Source of the DNA: Anseranas semipalmata
Lineage: Eukaryota > Chordata > Aves > Anseriformes > Anseranatidae
Direction of reading: 5' to 3'
Assembly (NCBI GenBank): GCA_013399115.1
Contig: VXAA01000971.1
Coordinates: 1 to 64,000, forward strand
Length of the DNA: 64,000 bases
Below the pieces are notes generated by a model. The model searched no databases, was not told the DNA's origin, and worked only from the letters and a program-made list of their open reading frames with translations. Position numbers and translations under genes: made by a program. Shown in pieces: positions 25,300-40,600 of the stretch (positions are counted from its first letter, which is position 1; each line of letters opens with the position of its first letter).

Positions 25300-28270
25300 T
25301 TCACCACTGACATCAAGAGGTCAGAAAAGTCAATGCTCATTCCTGACTCTTTGGTATTTCCTTGTTGCCAGCAATGCAGCATATACTTGTCAAATATAAA
25401 GTATCCAGAGAGCAGTTATATGGCAAGAAGACACTTCTGTTCTTTCAAAATATATTATAAGAAAGTCAGATTCTGAGCTGCTCTTTACAGATAGGGGTGT
25501 CAGGAGATTACAGAAGTATGCACAGCCTGAAAATTTCACTGTGATTATTTCTAATGGCATTCTTACATTGATTTATTTCTAGTTGGCCACAATCTTTTGA
25601 TAGGTGTTCGTCCACTAGATGGCATGCTGACTCTTCTCTATTACATGAAAGCAAATTGGTCTCCAGATTCACTTTTTCAGCGGTACCAAAAACAGGGGAG
25701 CACAGAGCAGAAGTTAAAAAGTATTAAATCTCTAGGTGGAAGTTCTAATTATGCTACAAAATTATTTTTGTTCTGTGTAGTTTAAGCTTTAAGCATCCAA
25801 ACGGAGTCTTTTATGAGCTTTTAATAGCTTTTTAGAGTGAAATATGAGATTTTTGCACAGGGCAGACTTCCCTTTTGTTATTCCATTAAAGCAGATTGCC
25901 TGGTGTACTTTGTATGTATCCAACACAATACGAAATGAAAAACACCAATTTTCATTAAAAACATGTTTCTGAAAATTTAGATATTTAATAAGCTGCATAT
26001 GTTGTAAAAGTATACTGCAGTTCTTTTCATACTGCCTTTTTGACACTACAAATGTGAAAATAGTTATAGAACAATGTTAATTTGAGTGTGTATCTCCAAT
26101 TCCTGCACTAACCACCAAGGAATATAAAAAGAAGTGACAACTTCTGCATTTCTCTGTCATTTTTACAGACACATGCTCAGCCCTAGGCTGAGTAAAAATT
26201 CTTTTTCACTCTCAGAATTTACCTCTTTTCCTTCTGCCAAGGCCATACTGTTCACTGCTGGTAAACCACATTAAGAGTTCTCGGGTATTTTTGGTATTAC
26301 TTTTTTTTTTTTCATCCTTTTTTGGCCATGAGGCTTGATGCAAAAATATTGCCACCACAAGATCCATTTAGTGGGCTTGTTTTTCACAATCCTAACCACA
26401 TGCCTGGTGAACAGAAGTCAATGAGATATCTCCCTATTTCAGAATAATCCAGTTCTTTGTTGTCCCCCTGCGTTTCCTCATTGTACCTTCTCCTCCACCC
26501 CTTTCCAGCTTCAAAATTCACCTCAGACGATTTGTTTCCAAGATACCCAGTTATCATCCTTGCTTCCTTGTATGTGCCCAGGATGCAAACTCTATTAAAA
26601 ATTGACCTCATAATTGTCTTGAAAGTGAATATTTTGTCTTGAGCAGAAGTTGCTGTGAAAAATCTTCATTGTGAAAAGCAACAGGCTTTCCTGCCTTTAT
26701 ACATGCCTTAGCATTAGTATTCTTTCTCTAAGAAGAAAGTTCTTACTGTAAGAATCATCAAAACCCTGATTAAGTCTGTAATAAACCAAGTCTCTTACAT
26801 TGACACACATCCATTTTTTGGAGCTTCGAAGGACAGTGATGTGTATCTAGATGGATCTTTAGGCAGTAATAAAATGAGGCATTAGATGTTTTACAGTTGT
26901 GGTGAAGTGAGTGATCACTTCACTTTCACCAACACTTGAAAATATAATAAATCAGCGAAAAGCTGTTTAGTTTGCCATTGACCTTTTAATTTCATATTGA
27001 AAGAAAACTCTACACATATATTTTATACATGTTCTTCCTATTCCAAATAGCCATCCATAAGTCTGAAGTTCCATATTCAGTAAAAACCTATGAAAAAATC
27101 AATAAAAGGACTTGGTAACGTTAGATGTTCTGCATCTGATTTTCTCTTTTCAAGTTCATCTCTGTAGCTTGCCTGAAGTTCAAAACCAAGCCTTCTCTGA
27201 CTGTAAGAAAATTCCTGTTTTTAAGAAGATAAAAAGATTAAATTTCCCAAGGACATATGTACACACTTTGTTCATACACCCCTGCACTCAGAGGAAATTT
27301 TGCTCTAAGCTTTGCATCTCAGGGTATTCTCTGTCAGAACAAAGTATAACCAGGCATAAGGTCAAAACAGGAAAAAAATAAAAGGTGGCTACTGGCCACA
27401 GTTACAAAATTGCAGTAAGTCTCTTTTTTCAGTAGCTTAAAGGAATGCTATCCATGTAGAACAGATATAATAAATTTTACAATGCTATTTGTATCAGGAG
27501 ATAATAACAATAGTGACAGTATGGTCTATCATACTTGAAAGATTTAAAATACTACTAGTTATAAGAATTTAAATATGTGTAGCACCTTTAATCACAAAAT
27601 CACTTTCTAATAGTTCTATAAGATAATTTCCCCTTTGTGTGAGATTAATTTATGTGTTTATGTATATATAATGCATATATATGTCAGTCAATCAGTATGT
27701 ATGCACTTCCCTTAGCACTGCATTTTTTAAAAATGCTGTATTCACATTAGTCTCAAAAGAGCCTTTACTAAAGCATCCCTACTAAGGAAGAATAAAATTT
27801 CATGGCAAGAGTATTACTGTTGAATCAAAAAAGAATACATGGTGGATAAAATGAAGAAAACTGCAACATTATACTTTCTAGTCAAATAATATAGAAGGCA
27901 TTTATGTGTGATCAACCGCATTAGAAAGGTAAAGCAAACCTGCAGAATATTCAACTATTCAGAATCAAAACTTTCTGTTATATGTACAAGTATAAATAGG
28001 AAGAGTAGAGGTAGATTCATTTCCTGTGGCATGCAAAATTCTGTGCATCATCTGGAATGATTCATTTGCTGAATTCTCAAACCTCCACAAACTTCCCTCA
28101 GCCCCCAAGACCTGCTCCATCAGTTTACCTTATCATTACTCAACTGAAGGATGGAAAAAAAGTGGAAAAAAAAATGCAGCCAGACGTCCAGACTGGAAAA
28201 TAATGTACCTACTGAAAGTAAAAGGAGCTGCAGGTGTATGGCTCGACCTGCCAATATACCAACATTTTCT
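25300..28270. other. Region downstream of the IL1RL1 stop codon
   Basis: The right-hand part should contain the IL1RL1 3' UTR. I found no AATAAA near the stop; the nearest candidate I noticed is ATTAAA at about 26,985-26,990 on the minus strand, which would give a 3' UTR of about 1.3 kb. No other gene or recognisable transposon is visible. Confidence 0.4.
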
Positions 28271-28278
28271 TAGACTGT

Positions 28279-28625
28279 TCACCCAGCATTAACTGAGTAT
28301 GAAGACCTGAATCTCGGTGGCATATGGTACCTCACATGTTTCCAGAACTTAGAATTGGATGACTGTGGGTGCACAGTGTGCTGCTCTTTCCATTTGACAG
28401 TACCTTGTTTCTTGATAATATATTTAAGAGATTCCTGAAGAGTTTCATAAGTCCCCATCGTCTCCATTTCCAGCAGGATCACCTTTGTATCATTTTCAAT
28501 GAGGGCATTGTATAAGGCAATATGTTGATCATAAGTGAGTTCTTTACAATTAATCAGCTGGTGTGTTAGAAGGATGATCAGCCGTCTGCTCTTCTGTATC
28601 CTCTTCTCAATTGCACTGGCTCTAT
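28279..28625 (-). CDS. IL1RL1: IL1RL1 coding exon 10: rest of TIR domain and C-terminus
   Basis: The 347-nt coding part follows GCATTGCTAG. It encodes [56 protein letters not shown] and [15 protein letters not shown], then a short tail (SSYSVNAG) and TGA. The tail is shorter than in mammals, which accounts for much of the length difference. Confidence 0.95.
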
Positions 28626-31600
28626 CTAGCAATGCACAAGGAAATGATGAGACTGTGAAATTTCTTTTATAGACTCTTTTGTGTGTAGGCACTTCATTTC
28701 CACTGCTTTTTAACCAGAAAAAAAATCTGTCTCACTTCAGTAAGATACAGTTTATTCATCAGAAAAAGAGCTTAAAAAGCTCTTTTTTTTAGTAAGTAGA
28801 GTTTCCCTTCAGATGTTTTCTTTAGCTGAAATCTTAATATTTTCACCATTCTTAAGAATTGTTAGGAATTTCTAATCCAATAGGTCAAGTTTAGTAGATC
28901 TGGCTTACATCACACTTGTGCTTGATCAATAATTTACATGTAAGCAATCATATTCTTTAAGTTTACTGCTTTACAGACCAATCCTGCAATACTTACCCAT
29001 GAAAAATAGTCATTTTGAGACATTTGGGTGACTTACTTCTAAGAGGCTTATTTTCCTGTAGAGGGAGTGCTAATACTCCTGAGCTATAGTGTGCTCATTT
29101 ATACACTAACCCAACAGGGCTGGATCCAGACTTGCAGAGCATTTGTACGTCACCATCACTAAAGGTGTTTTTCTTTCCCACTGCCATGTTAGGGACAGCT
29201 GATCAACCACAGCTGGGACTGTGACGTTGGAGGTGTTGTAGCTAGGAAACTTATGCTATGGGAAAAGGTTCTGGGCCAGCTTCGAAAGCTCCACATCAAG
29301 CTTCCAGGAGCTGCTTTTCTCAGGAACCTGATGTCCATGGGAAGAACGCTGCTGATGAGTATTTATCGGGCAAAATAAGTCAGAAGAGTTTCCTGTGGTC
29401 TGCAGAAGGAAACCTGGAGTTGTTTTTCTGGAAGTATGTGTTGCTGGGCCAAAGAAAAGGAGGTGGGAGCTGGAAAGTTGATGTAACAAATCTTTAACAA
29501 AAACATTTTTAACAGGCATTATCTGTCATCTGCATATGCATCCTCCTTTCCTCTGGTAGAGGTTGCCAGCCCACTGCAAGGATCTTCTCATTCTCAGAGA
29601 GGCCCAGCATTTGTAATTCCTGGGTCAGGAAGAGAACTCCTTGAATGCTTCTCTGCCCTACTTCTTGATGCTAGGAGTATTCTCTGCAAACAATTTGCCT
29701 CTCTGTGATGATCACCAATTCTAACACCTGTCATGTCCTTCTTTTTCATTAGATTTCACTGATAGGAGAATATATCCTTTGGAAGGGGAGAAAAATTAAG
29801 GCAAACAGTATTTTTGTATATTTAGCTTCCATAACAGCAATGCTTTAAATATATATATATATATATATGTATATTTCTCGATTTTGAAGTGCAGTCTTTT
29901 GAAGTGCAATCCATTGAGCTCAAAACTGAAAGGCCATGATGGAACTGGGGAGGTATTTATTTCTCCATTTGGATTTGTGATGCCATACTTGTGGCAAGAG
30001 TAAGGATGGGGCTGCATGCTGCAAATACTTCAACTGCGGAAGTCACTGTAACCTGTTTTGTGAATGCCAGAAGTTCATATGAATTCAGAAAGTGGCAGAA
30101 AGCACTGTGAAAGAAAAATCCGTCAGCAGCTATTACTCACAAAAATTCCAGCATATGAAGTCCACAGACAGCTGGGAGAGTATTTTGGTGGAAGTATCCT
30201 GTAAACCAGCCCTGTTCTTACAGTCTTTTCCAGTCATTTGCCCATGGTCACTGCTGAAGATAGGATAATTGTCTGCACAGAACATTGGTCCAGTGAAGTA
30301 TGATCATTCTTATGTTATTTGCTCATATTTTTGTGTATTACAGATACAGCAGCTCTGGCAGTGTTTAGTTAGATTCTGTGGCAAGGAATGCAGTTGGCAG
30401 GACAATGAAACCATAAGAAGAATAAAGAAGAAGGTGATGTTGGTGAAACCTCTTGGTTTGCTGGGTAATACTTGCATTTGCACTTCTTCAGGCAACTGTT
30501 AGGTCATAGAAAATGCTTTTAATCAGTAAGACCAGAAAACAAAAAGAATGCGAATTTAGGAAAACCAATGGGAGTCTAACAGCTATGCAGTGCTGTTCAT
30601 CACTTGAATCATTCTCTTTATGTTTCTTTATCACTGGAAGAACACTAGTTACAAGTTACTAAGCTTTGCTCTGGAACTAAGTGTCATGAACTCTTCTTGA
30701 AATAATAATCCCATTTTATATCCTCGCTGCATTTTATTCTTTTCTGGAAATACATGGAGTTTAACAGTGAAAAATATGATTCATCAAATGCTATGATACA
30801 TGTTCAGGAAGGATTACAGTAACTCAAAGTGGTATTTGCTGACAATACTCCTGAATTACTCAGTGCTTAGCAAATTTTTATTGGAAGGTTTTGAATTTGG
30901 AAATTGGGTAACAAAAGGCTCAAGATCAAGATCAAGGTAATCAAGAGCGAGGAGTGTATGGGTAAAGTCCATCTGCCTGGAAGCAGAGAACTTTTAAGTG
31001 CTCCCAGTGACAGATTGATTCTGAACAGCTTTTCCACCCAAATGGAAATATTTGGGGGCATGAAAGTGGACAAGGATGACAAAAGCAGAAGGCTGGGAAT
31101 GTAAGCGTGAAGAGAAAAATGACAACAGTCAATGCTCAGGACATTTTTAGAGTTTTGATAAAAGCATACTGAACAAGTCAAAAAAAAAGAGTTATTCACT
31201 GGCCAAGGCTGGGTTGGTGAGTCTTCATCCTGCCTGGGTTAAAGGCATCCATTCATGCCTTTGCACAGTGAAAATGTCTGTGTTTTCGGCCAACTTATCA
31301 CAGCCTCTGTTAGTCCCAGTCTGCACTTCAGTTGCATGCTGTGCTCCATTTTCTCCAGGAAAGTTTGAGAGTAATGTCCCAAAACAAAATATTGCCCTGT
31401 AATCACCTGAACAGGTGGCATAAGTTTTTGCCATTGACATCTTTCTGAGCTACAGTTAGTTCCTTATTCTGAATCCGGCATGCTGGATCAGCAACTTTTG
31501 CAGGTTTTTTTTTTTTCATTCTTGTTGCAGTGGCTTTTCTCAAGGCCAGGCAGAACTTTTGCCACTTGCCAGAAGAGAAGGACATCGAGGATCTCAGCCC

Positions 31601-34600
31601 ATATCTGGGCAGATGAGTCACACCTGGCCCAATGCAGATGATTTCAGAAATTTGTAACTCAAAATGGGCTGTCTTTGGCTTCATGCCTGTTTTCTGATAA
31701 GAAGAAAACATCTGGTCCACAGAATACCAGAGCACAAGACAGACAAGTAAGCTCTGGAGGAAAGCAGATAGCGTCTAGATGACAGCTAATATAAGCGATA
31801 ATGTAGAGTTGTCCATGTGAAAATTAACACAGATTAATTAACATGATTACATTTTGGAAGACAAGGAAATGGGAATAAAGAACACAGACCGCCTCTTGAA
31901 TTAGCGCTGGGATTTGTACAAAATGAAAGTAGGTCATCTCCGTGAACAGAAGCTGAACTTCCTGTAACTGTAACACCCTTTGCCACAGGTTGAAAAACCG
32001 TGAGTGATAACAGCAAGGTTAATTCCTCAGCTTACGTTGTGGTTTTCTTCTCTTCAGTATCAGGAGACCTGCTCATGCATGATTTTGTCATGGCTTTGCC
32101 CAGATAGTGGCAACGCAGGGTTACACTACCCTAAGAGCAGGTGTATCTCTGAAAGAGTCACACTTTGGGTCACATTTCCTGCATCACCAAGAAGGTGATA
32201 AACAATTTGTGTCCCTGCCCTACAGCTTGCCTTTCGAACAACACCAACAAGCACAAAGCGCCCTTGTGTCACCCTGCCTGACACATTAGACACACAGCTG
32301 CTGATGAGATGAGGAGTCCACTCAGGAATCTAATGGGACTAGAAACACAACTTGCTCCAACTTAACAAGTAATGCAGTGCATTGCCTGATTTGAAACTTA
32401 CCTTCTCCAGGATATGTATCTCTCCCATAAATGCATAATTTATATCCACATTTATTTTCTAGAATATCTGGCATAATTTGGTAAACAAAATATTCCACAA
32501 AACTAGCTTCATTGCTGTGGTTTCTGGGGTAGATGACATATGCATCATATATCTTCCCATCTGCAAGGCAGAACAAAAGGAAAGTATATTCTGTTAACAT
32601 GAATTAGAGCTGTCTATTGCAAAAGCTAGATAACAATAATGCAGTCTTCAAAATAGATGTAAGTAGATCTTCGTGCTAATCATAGTGATGTACATCATTG
32701 GATACATGCTTGGAAATCAGAGACTGTGCACATTTTGTGTTTTCCATGCTGAATTGTTATGTCCTGTGCATTTGCCACTTTGGAAAATTCAACCTTTGCA
32801 TTGTGAAAACTGTGTCTCAAAGTACATGAAGTATGAATACAATTTATCAATGTATATTAGCATGAAATAGAGTTGAGTCTCATCATTTGTTATTTCAGTG
32901 GGATAATAAGCTGTTAAATCAGATTTTCACTGTCATTCAACATTGCGTGGCAAACGTTTTTGTTTTTAAAAAACTGTGAAACCAGGATTGAATTCCTTGT
33001 TTATGTAATACATCACTACAGAACCAAGGAAACAGGTGAATGCAAAGCACTACTAGAACAATGTTTGTTCCCCCTTATATAAATGATTTCATAAGGCATG
33101 AGAAAGCGAAGGATCAGGCTCAAGTGTCATGAGATAGTAAACAACTATTAGATTTATCCGTTTCCATATGATTTGCATTTTCTTTTTCTTTAAACTTTCT
33201 TGCACAATGCTTACTCACCATCTTTGACTGAGTAGGGCTGAAATATCTCCCGATAGAATAGGACGATATCAACCCGGAAGGATTGATAAAGTACAACAGA
33301 GACTGCTACAGTCACTAGCAGAACTAGAAATCCAACGATCCTGAGGACATTGGGATGATCCGCTGCAAAGAAGAGAAATGAGGTGTTAACTGCAGCCGTA
33401 GCTTCTCATATCCTTACATCTACTTTAAGGAGCTCACAACAGAGACGACAAAACTTTTTCCTTCCCCAGCTGATGTAGCCAGCACAGAGTCCTGTTGCAC
33501 TCCTAAAGCAGAAGTGTACCGAGCAGCATATAATTAATATCCACGAGTGTTGGACCCAGCCCTAAGTACATTAAATACCACAGCTGGCAACATGTTTATA
33601 AGTATTTTGACCAGCAACAATACTCAAGCATTTTGCAAGGCAGCTGGGCCCAAGCCTGACACTAGTAACTATTCACACAGAGGCAAGCAGAGGCTTGGGG
33701 AGTTGTTGCACAAACAGGGTACAGAGAAACATGTGCAAATAACAAAATCTGCAAGATAAGCACAAAGTACGCAAAAAAAAAAAAAAAANACAAGCCTGGT
33801 CATAAAAATAAGATAAACTATGCAGATGACGTTCTCCCCCTCCTTTTCCTTTGAGGTTCAAGGAGCATAAAACAGTGATGAGTAAAGAAAATAGGAGAAA
33901 AAAGTCACCCACTGTAGTTCCAGCTTCCCTCAAGGAAGAGCTCTTGAATCTGATCACCTCAGCCTCAGAGATGAAGGCTATCAAGGATGGCTGTCAGCAG
34001 CTGTGTGCTATCACATGCTCACAGTCTAGGATAAGACTGTGATTATCACTCTTCTGGGGGACAGCTCCATTTCTATAGCAGCCCAGACAGCTATGTTTCT
34101 CTAATCGCCCGTTTCTCATCTCATTTTGTGATTCACATAGCAGAATTCCATCTAGATGTGCATGGCCTCTAGATGACATCTAGTTCTGCTGCAGCAAGAG
34201 ATGATGGGAGGTAGAAGCGAGGTCATTTTGTACTCTCTCCAGTCTAGAAAGTTGGAAGTTTAATCTTCGGATTATTACAGCCACAAAGCTGAAGAAGATA
34301 TTTTTGACCTATGTCCTGGACATATTGAATTCATCCAGGATTTGGTATCGAAAACACTGTGAATTCCAGATAGCCAAGTTTGATATTAAAATATCAAAGA
34401 ATTTATACAGCTGATACACAAAGAAGATGCATTTTTCCTTTGGATGGAAGATCAACAGTGATTGCCTCATAGTAGAAATCTGCTCCAAAGCAAATAAAAG
34501 ATACTTAAATTGATTCCACTTGGTTTTAACATGTAGATTTAGAGCAGTTCCGTGTACATTTTTCTCTGATAGATAAACCAGTTAAGAGAGTTCCATTTGC

Positions 34601-37600
34601 AGGCCACCTTCTTTATCTACTTATTCCTGTCCGTCATGATGATTCATTGTCCTGTAGTTGTAATAATACAGCCTCTTTATTCTGTGGTTCAGATCACTGA
34701 AATGATTTGGGTTAAAAAAATACACTTCAGAAGAGTCAGAGCGGGTGATGGACTTTTACCCCCAAAGAAAGGCACATGAAAAAGTCCATATTGTGCATCA
34801 CATCTGCATAAAAGTGACCACATGTATTTTTTTTCAGTACAATATAGCAAACACGGCAGTTGCCTGATGCAATACCCTGGTTCTGAGTATCTCTAGAACC
34901 AAGTAGACCTTCCGTGTTACAATGAAATTTGAGGTATGCCACAATCTCAGAACTACCTTAGCTGAGGAAAGAAATACTCCATTGAGTGCTGGCCACATAT
35001 AAATTGAAATACAAGTGTTCTGGCAGTACTAACATGGGGGTCTGGCACCCTCACTGTAGACACCCTTCACAATATTTCATCTGGTGGAGGGGGCTTACAT
35101 GTACTGGTAGCAACTCCACCCAGATAAGCCTTATGCATTCAGAGCAGGGATCAGACTTTCAGGGCTTTGCCTCCCTCTGCCTGCAAAACACACACGAAAC
35201 ACATGTGGCTGCAGCAGCAGGCTGTTCACCACCACCTGAGGAGCTTCGTGTCACAGCAGTCTGAAGGGACAGCCTCAATTTCCTCCACAAAAGAGACAGC
35301 AAGACACACTGGAACAGGTTGCAGATTGCATGCAGCCAGCCAGCTGCCAGGTGGAGGCACTGACCACCACTACCGAAAAGCAATTCCAGAGCATCTCTTG
35401 GACTTGCCCTAAGTAAATGAAATAGGATTAAATATTTAGCAGTGAAGAGTCTCTTATAGTAAGATTTACAGGTTCCCTGGCTTCTCCAGGAGATGGCGAA
35501 TAAGGCAGTACATTGCGTAGTACCTATGGAGGCAACCTTAAAGCATTACCCCTTGAGAAATGCCACTGAAAATAAATTAAATAAATAGTGATATGATAAA
35601 TAAAGGTTTTGCAAGTACATTTTCCAGTTCCCCTAGTAGGAAATGAGACAAATTGGACATGATTTTCACTCTTCTTGTTTCTTTCTTTGTCATTGAAAGG
35701 GAGGAAGAAACATCCAGCCATCAGGCACCTGATGAAGAATACCCCCACCAGAACTAGGAGATTTGGAAAAAGCACTTTCCAATAAGGTCAAAGTAGTCAA
35801 GAAAAAACAACCAGTTTCTTTTATAACAAAGTATGGCCATTTGGTAGTTGTAACAGTGTAAGTTGTAACAGATGCCTACAAAGGAACATTGTCCATGTGG
35901 ACCCCTTCAAATTTATGATTTGATCCATGTTCCTGGTCAATGCACACACACACACACAAAGCAGAAAAGCCCTTCCATGACCTGGTGAGGATGATCCAAG
36001 GAACAGAGATAGTCACTATTTCGTATTATTTCAGTTGTTGACAGTGTGTTTGCCACGACCTTACAAATACTATTCTAACAGGTCAAGTAAGTATTTAGAA
36101 AACATCTAGAAAAGAAACAGGTTCCAATAACAAATTCTGCAATTAGGAACCTAAAAGGAGCTGTTTATTTGGCATTGCACTAATTAGACCAAGTCTGAAA
36201 AAAAAAAAAAANNNNNNNNNNNNNNNNAGTCTGAAAAAAAAAAAAAAAAAGTGATATATTTCCTGTGCTTGTAATACTTGTAAAGCCTCAAACAAGAAAC
36301 CCCACAGGGTTCTTTCTGGAAGAGCAGTTTCAGTTCCCAGTAAGGCTGACTCAAACTCTCATTCCTCTGGAATAAAACAGCTATATTCAGCACAATGGGG
36401 ACAAGGGCCAGAAGGCACTTTTGGAGGCCTTGAACAAGGCTGACCAAATCCTGCTGTTCCATTTGGCTTCACTGCATCATTTAGTGGCAGAGTTCATGAG
36501 CTGACTATAATTTAATACTATTTATTTATATTCAAGAGCGATGGGAACACAGAACTATCAGATCACAGGAAACAATACTGGAGAGGCCAGAGAAAACAAG
36601 TCAGAAAAGAACATTTGAAGGCATCTCCTGACAGACTCTGGAAGAACTGCATCTTTTTGTAACTTCTTTGGCTTCCAAGGAAGACACACTTTCAGATAGT
36701 AAAGGCATAGGTCTGAGTCTGGAATTCCTCCACATCTGTTTACTCAAGATGAGATAAAATGTTAGGTACAGCATTAAAAAACTTTGAGCAAAGCAGACCT
36801 GATGTGCTGGGATGAACTCTCTCTCTGCTCAGAATGACTGGAATTTCAGGCATTCTCCAGAGCATACCATTCATACCAGGGGGACTTGTGGTCCCCCAGA
36901 CATTTTACACTTCTTTGCAGATGAGAATTGAGCAATGCCCAGTGTGAAATAAGACAATACTTGTGTATGTTCCATGAAATGCAACCACCAATTATTTAAC
37001 TAGCCCTGAATGAAGATGAATGAGCCAGCAATGTGCGCTTGCAGCCCAGAAAGCCAACCCTATCTTGGGCTGCATCAAAAGAAGTGTGGCCAGCAGGTTG
37101 AGGGAGGTGATTCTCCTCCTCTACTCTGCTCTCATGAGACCCCACCTGGAGCACTGCGTTCAGCTCTGGAGCCCCCAGCACAAGAAGGACATGGACCTGT
37201 TGGAGTGAGTCCAGAGGAGGGCCACGAGAATGATCACAGGGCTGGAGCACCTCTCCTAAAAAGAGAGGCTGAGAGACTTTGGATTGTTCAGCCTTTGGGG
37301 AGAGGCTGAAAGAGAAGGCTCTGGGGAGACCTTATAGCAGCCTTCCAGTACTTAAAGGGGGCCTACAGGAAAGCTGGGAAGGGACTCTTTGTCAGGGAGC
37401 GTGGTGATAGGACAAGGGGTAATGGCTTTAAACCAAAAAAGGGTAGATTTAGATTAGATATAAGGAAGAAATTCTTTACTCAGAGGGTGCTGAGGCACTG
37501 GAACAGGCTGCCCAGAGAAGCTGTGGATGCCCCATCCCTGGAGGTGTTCAAGGCCAGGTTGGGTGGGGCTTTGGGCAACTTGGTCTAGTGGAAGGTGTCC

Positions 37601-40600
37601 CTTGCAGGGGGTTTGGAACTAGAAAATCTTTAACCAAAGCGTTCTGTGATTCTGATTCTATGAGGAACTAGAAGCCAGTGGCAGGTTATATATTAATAAA
37701 AAGGGAAGCACTTGGGAGATGTTCTGACAGCCCCTGTATTCCTGAGAAGACAGATTAGAGGTGATGTTGAAGGGATGTTCTTGCCCTGATCGAGCTCTGC
37801 TGGTAGAAGCAGTTAAGACTTTCAGTGTTTCTCCACTTGTCATGACCTCCCTGTCAGTGTAATGTCACACACACTACCAGCACTGCTACTTTTGTAAGCA
37901 TTTATCCACTGCAGTTATGAATGGTCTGAGCTGGCTTGAACAGGCGTACTGTGGTGCAGAGAGGAGGTATCTTCCTTCCAGCATGAGAGATACCAAGCAG
38001 CTGTGGAGGGCAACAGGGAGTAGCTGCAGGCAGTCGCTGTCATTTGCCAGGTGTCCGGCAAGACTAGCTACGTCTTTGCCAGGAAAGGAGGAAGAAAAAG
38101 TGATGAAAACCTGTCACAAATTCCTTATGCTGACCAGAGACCGACACCACTAAGAAGTTATGCAGATGATCTCAGAGCACCATAGAGGATGTGCCTTGTG
38201 GCAGAGAGGGAATGTAAACCACGGGATGATCACCATCTCTGGAATTATAAATGGGGACATAAGACTGAAAGATCTGGAGGAAATGAGACGGCCCATATCA
38301 TGAGCTAATGCTTTAAAGTTGCCTCCATAAGCATTATGAGACATAAAGAATATTTTTTGAACTAGTGTTAGTGAAGGAGTCAGAAGATAGCAAGCAGCCT
38401 CAGGCAAAGAGGGGAGAGAAAAATGGGAAATAGTGTTGAAGGAAAGTTTCATATCGACTAGGGATGAACAAAGGCTATTCAGGGGCTGGATAAGGAAAAA
38501 GCAGAGAAAGTTCTTCCTCAGCAGGAGGAGAAGCAATCTCTGGATGTAGCAGCAGCAGCAGCAGAAACACACAGGGACAGGAGGCAAGAACCCAGTTGCA
38601 GAGACTGTCAAAATTCATAGTCAAATCCTCACTAAAATTATTCTGTTAAAACAGAGAAAGAATTTGCTTGATTTCTCTGTGTCCAAAAGACATAGTGTTG
38701 GTAGTCTGAATACCACCAACTCACACCAAACAGAGCTGACTGTATTGTATTACTCCTGATAGCTGTGGTACTCAGGTCACATAGCTCATTTCCAAAGAGC
38801 CTATTAGCTTATCTTAGCAGCATTTATCTCCTATTTAAAAAGACAAGTGAAAAGACATGCATGGGACAGATGTACTGCAATTCTCTTCACACACATATGT
38901 GAATACACACACGTGTATTCATAAAAAAAACATACCTTTTTCCCTGTGAAAAGTTAAGCAGCTTTACCAATGACGTCTTTTCCTGGCAGTATTAAGGGAA
39001 TATTTTCGTTTGTCATGGAGACAAAACCAAACAGCTCTCACAACCTTTGACTGCTACAGAAACTCCTTATTTTCTTTTCACTCTTCTCTGGCAATTTTTA
39101 AATCTTATGTAGATGACAATTTTTAACAAAACAAATTGCTAATATTAGTTATAAAGATACTGCTAACAATGAGCTAGGACTTAAAGTATTTGATTATGAC
39201 TTGGAAGATTAGATTTAATTCCTGGCTTCCTAGGAAAATTTCTATATGGTGAGCCCTGTCATTCATTCAGCAGGTTTTTGAAGACTGTAAGACTGAACAG
39301 ATTCAGAGGAGCTCTAATGCCATTGCCTACAGCATCTTTGCTTCCTCCCTTAACCTGTCACCTGTGCTGCTAAACACTGTTTAACTAGTTCATGAAATGC
39401 CCCCAAAACTAACTAACTTCAGTTGTAAATGTGACATCTGTTAATCTCTTACATCCTGTCACAGATCTGTGCTACAAATAATAATAATGCAACCCATACT
39501 AAATGCCTTGGGAAAAAATCAGAATACAGAGCAGAAACATGTAAAAAGCACACTAACAGGACAGTAGCTAGGAGACATGAGTTATGCTGTGGGAAAAACT
39601 AAGGAACAACCATAGATTTTTTTGAAAACAAAACAAAACAACAACAACAAAACAACAAAACTTATTTTCATTAAAAACAAAAAGAAACAAAAAAGAAGAA
39701 GAGTACACATTTTTATTACACATTCACCAGATGTGAGGCACAAGAAATTCTTGCAGCATTTTTATTATACTCAGAGGCAAGCTATCATTTTTTTAGCATA
39801 AATATTGCTGAGCTGTACAAGGAGCAAGAAAATTAAAGCAGAGCACAGCCATTTCTGGATTTAGTCTTGCTCACACCAACAGTGATGAGTAGCAGAAGCA
39901 CGCATCTTGACAATAGCAACAAGAAGGAGAAGGGGATAGACATCCACACAAAAGAGGCAGCAGCAAAGGGGGTCACAGTCAAGAGCTTTCCTGAACGTTT
40001 ACTGAAGACCTATGGATAAAAACAAAATAAGATTTGTCTACAGCAGAAGTGAGATTTAATGAATCATTTCATGAATACAGAATATCAGATATACTCGTTC
40101 TTTCATATAGCCTTTCCTTCTTCTAGTTTGCAATATGGGGGTCAATAAATAGCTTACATTGCCTGAACTAGAGCGAGCAGGAAGTGTTACTCAATTTCCT
40201 TCCCTTTCATTGCAAATACTTACACACACTTATAACTCAGCACAGGGCTGACGCGCTCCCAGCTTCCTGAGAGATGCTACGCTCTCACTCACCTCGTAAT
40301 ATCCAACCAAAACATCCCCTTCACCTCTCAGAGCCTCTCAGAGGCTCACCTCTGAGTGGCACCGAGTGAGCACACTGGCACTTAGAGGGAGAGGGCAGGA
40401 ATACCCTAGAAACAGGATATTCTTGTCACAGGGCTGGTGCACTGTCCTGCTCTTCTCATTTAATCTCTCAATGATACCATTTTCCCTCCCCCCTGGCAGA
40501 AAGCCCTCCTCCAGGCAGAATTTACAACAAGGCCTTTCGCAGCTTAATGAAGGCTGACTGACTTGAAGAGGTAGGGAGGAAGCAAACTGGTTTTAATTCT

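Noticed and set aside
29980..30070. Cysteine cluster resembling a zinc knuckle ([10 protein letters not shown])
   Set aside because: The spacing does not fit C-x2-C-x4-H-x4-C and there is no surrounding gag-like frame.
38150..38611. 153-codon minus-strand frame with a cysteine/leucine-rich start
   Set aside because: The CCCCC and LLLLL runs come from a CAG repeat and a purine stretch, and the remainder matches no family I know.
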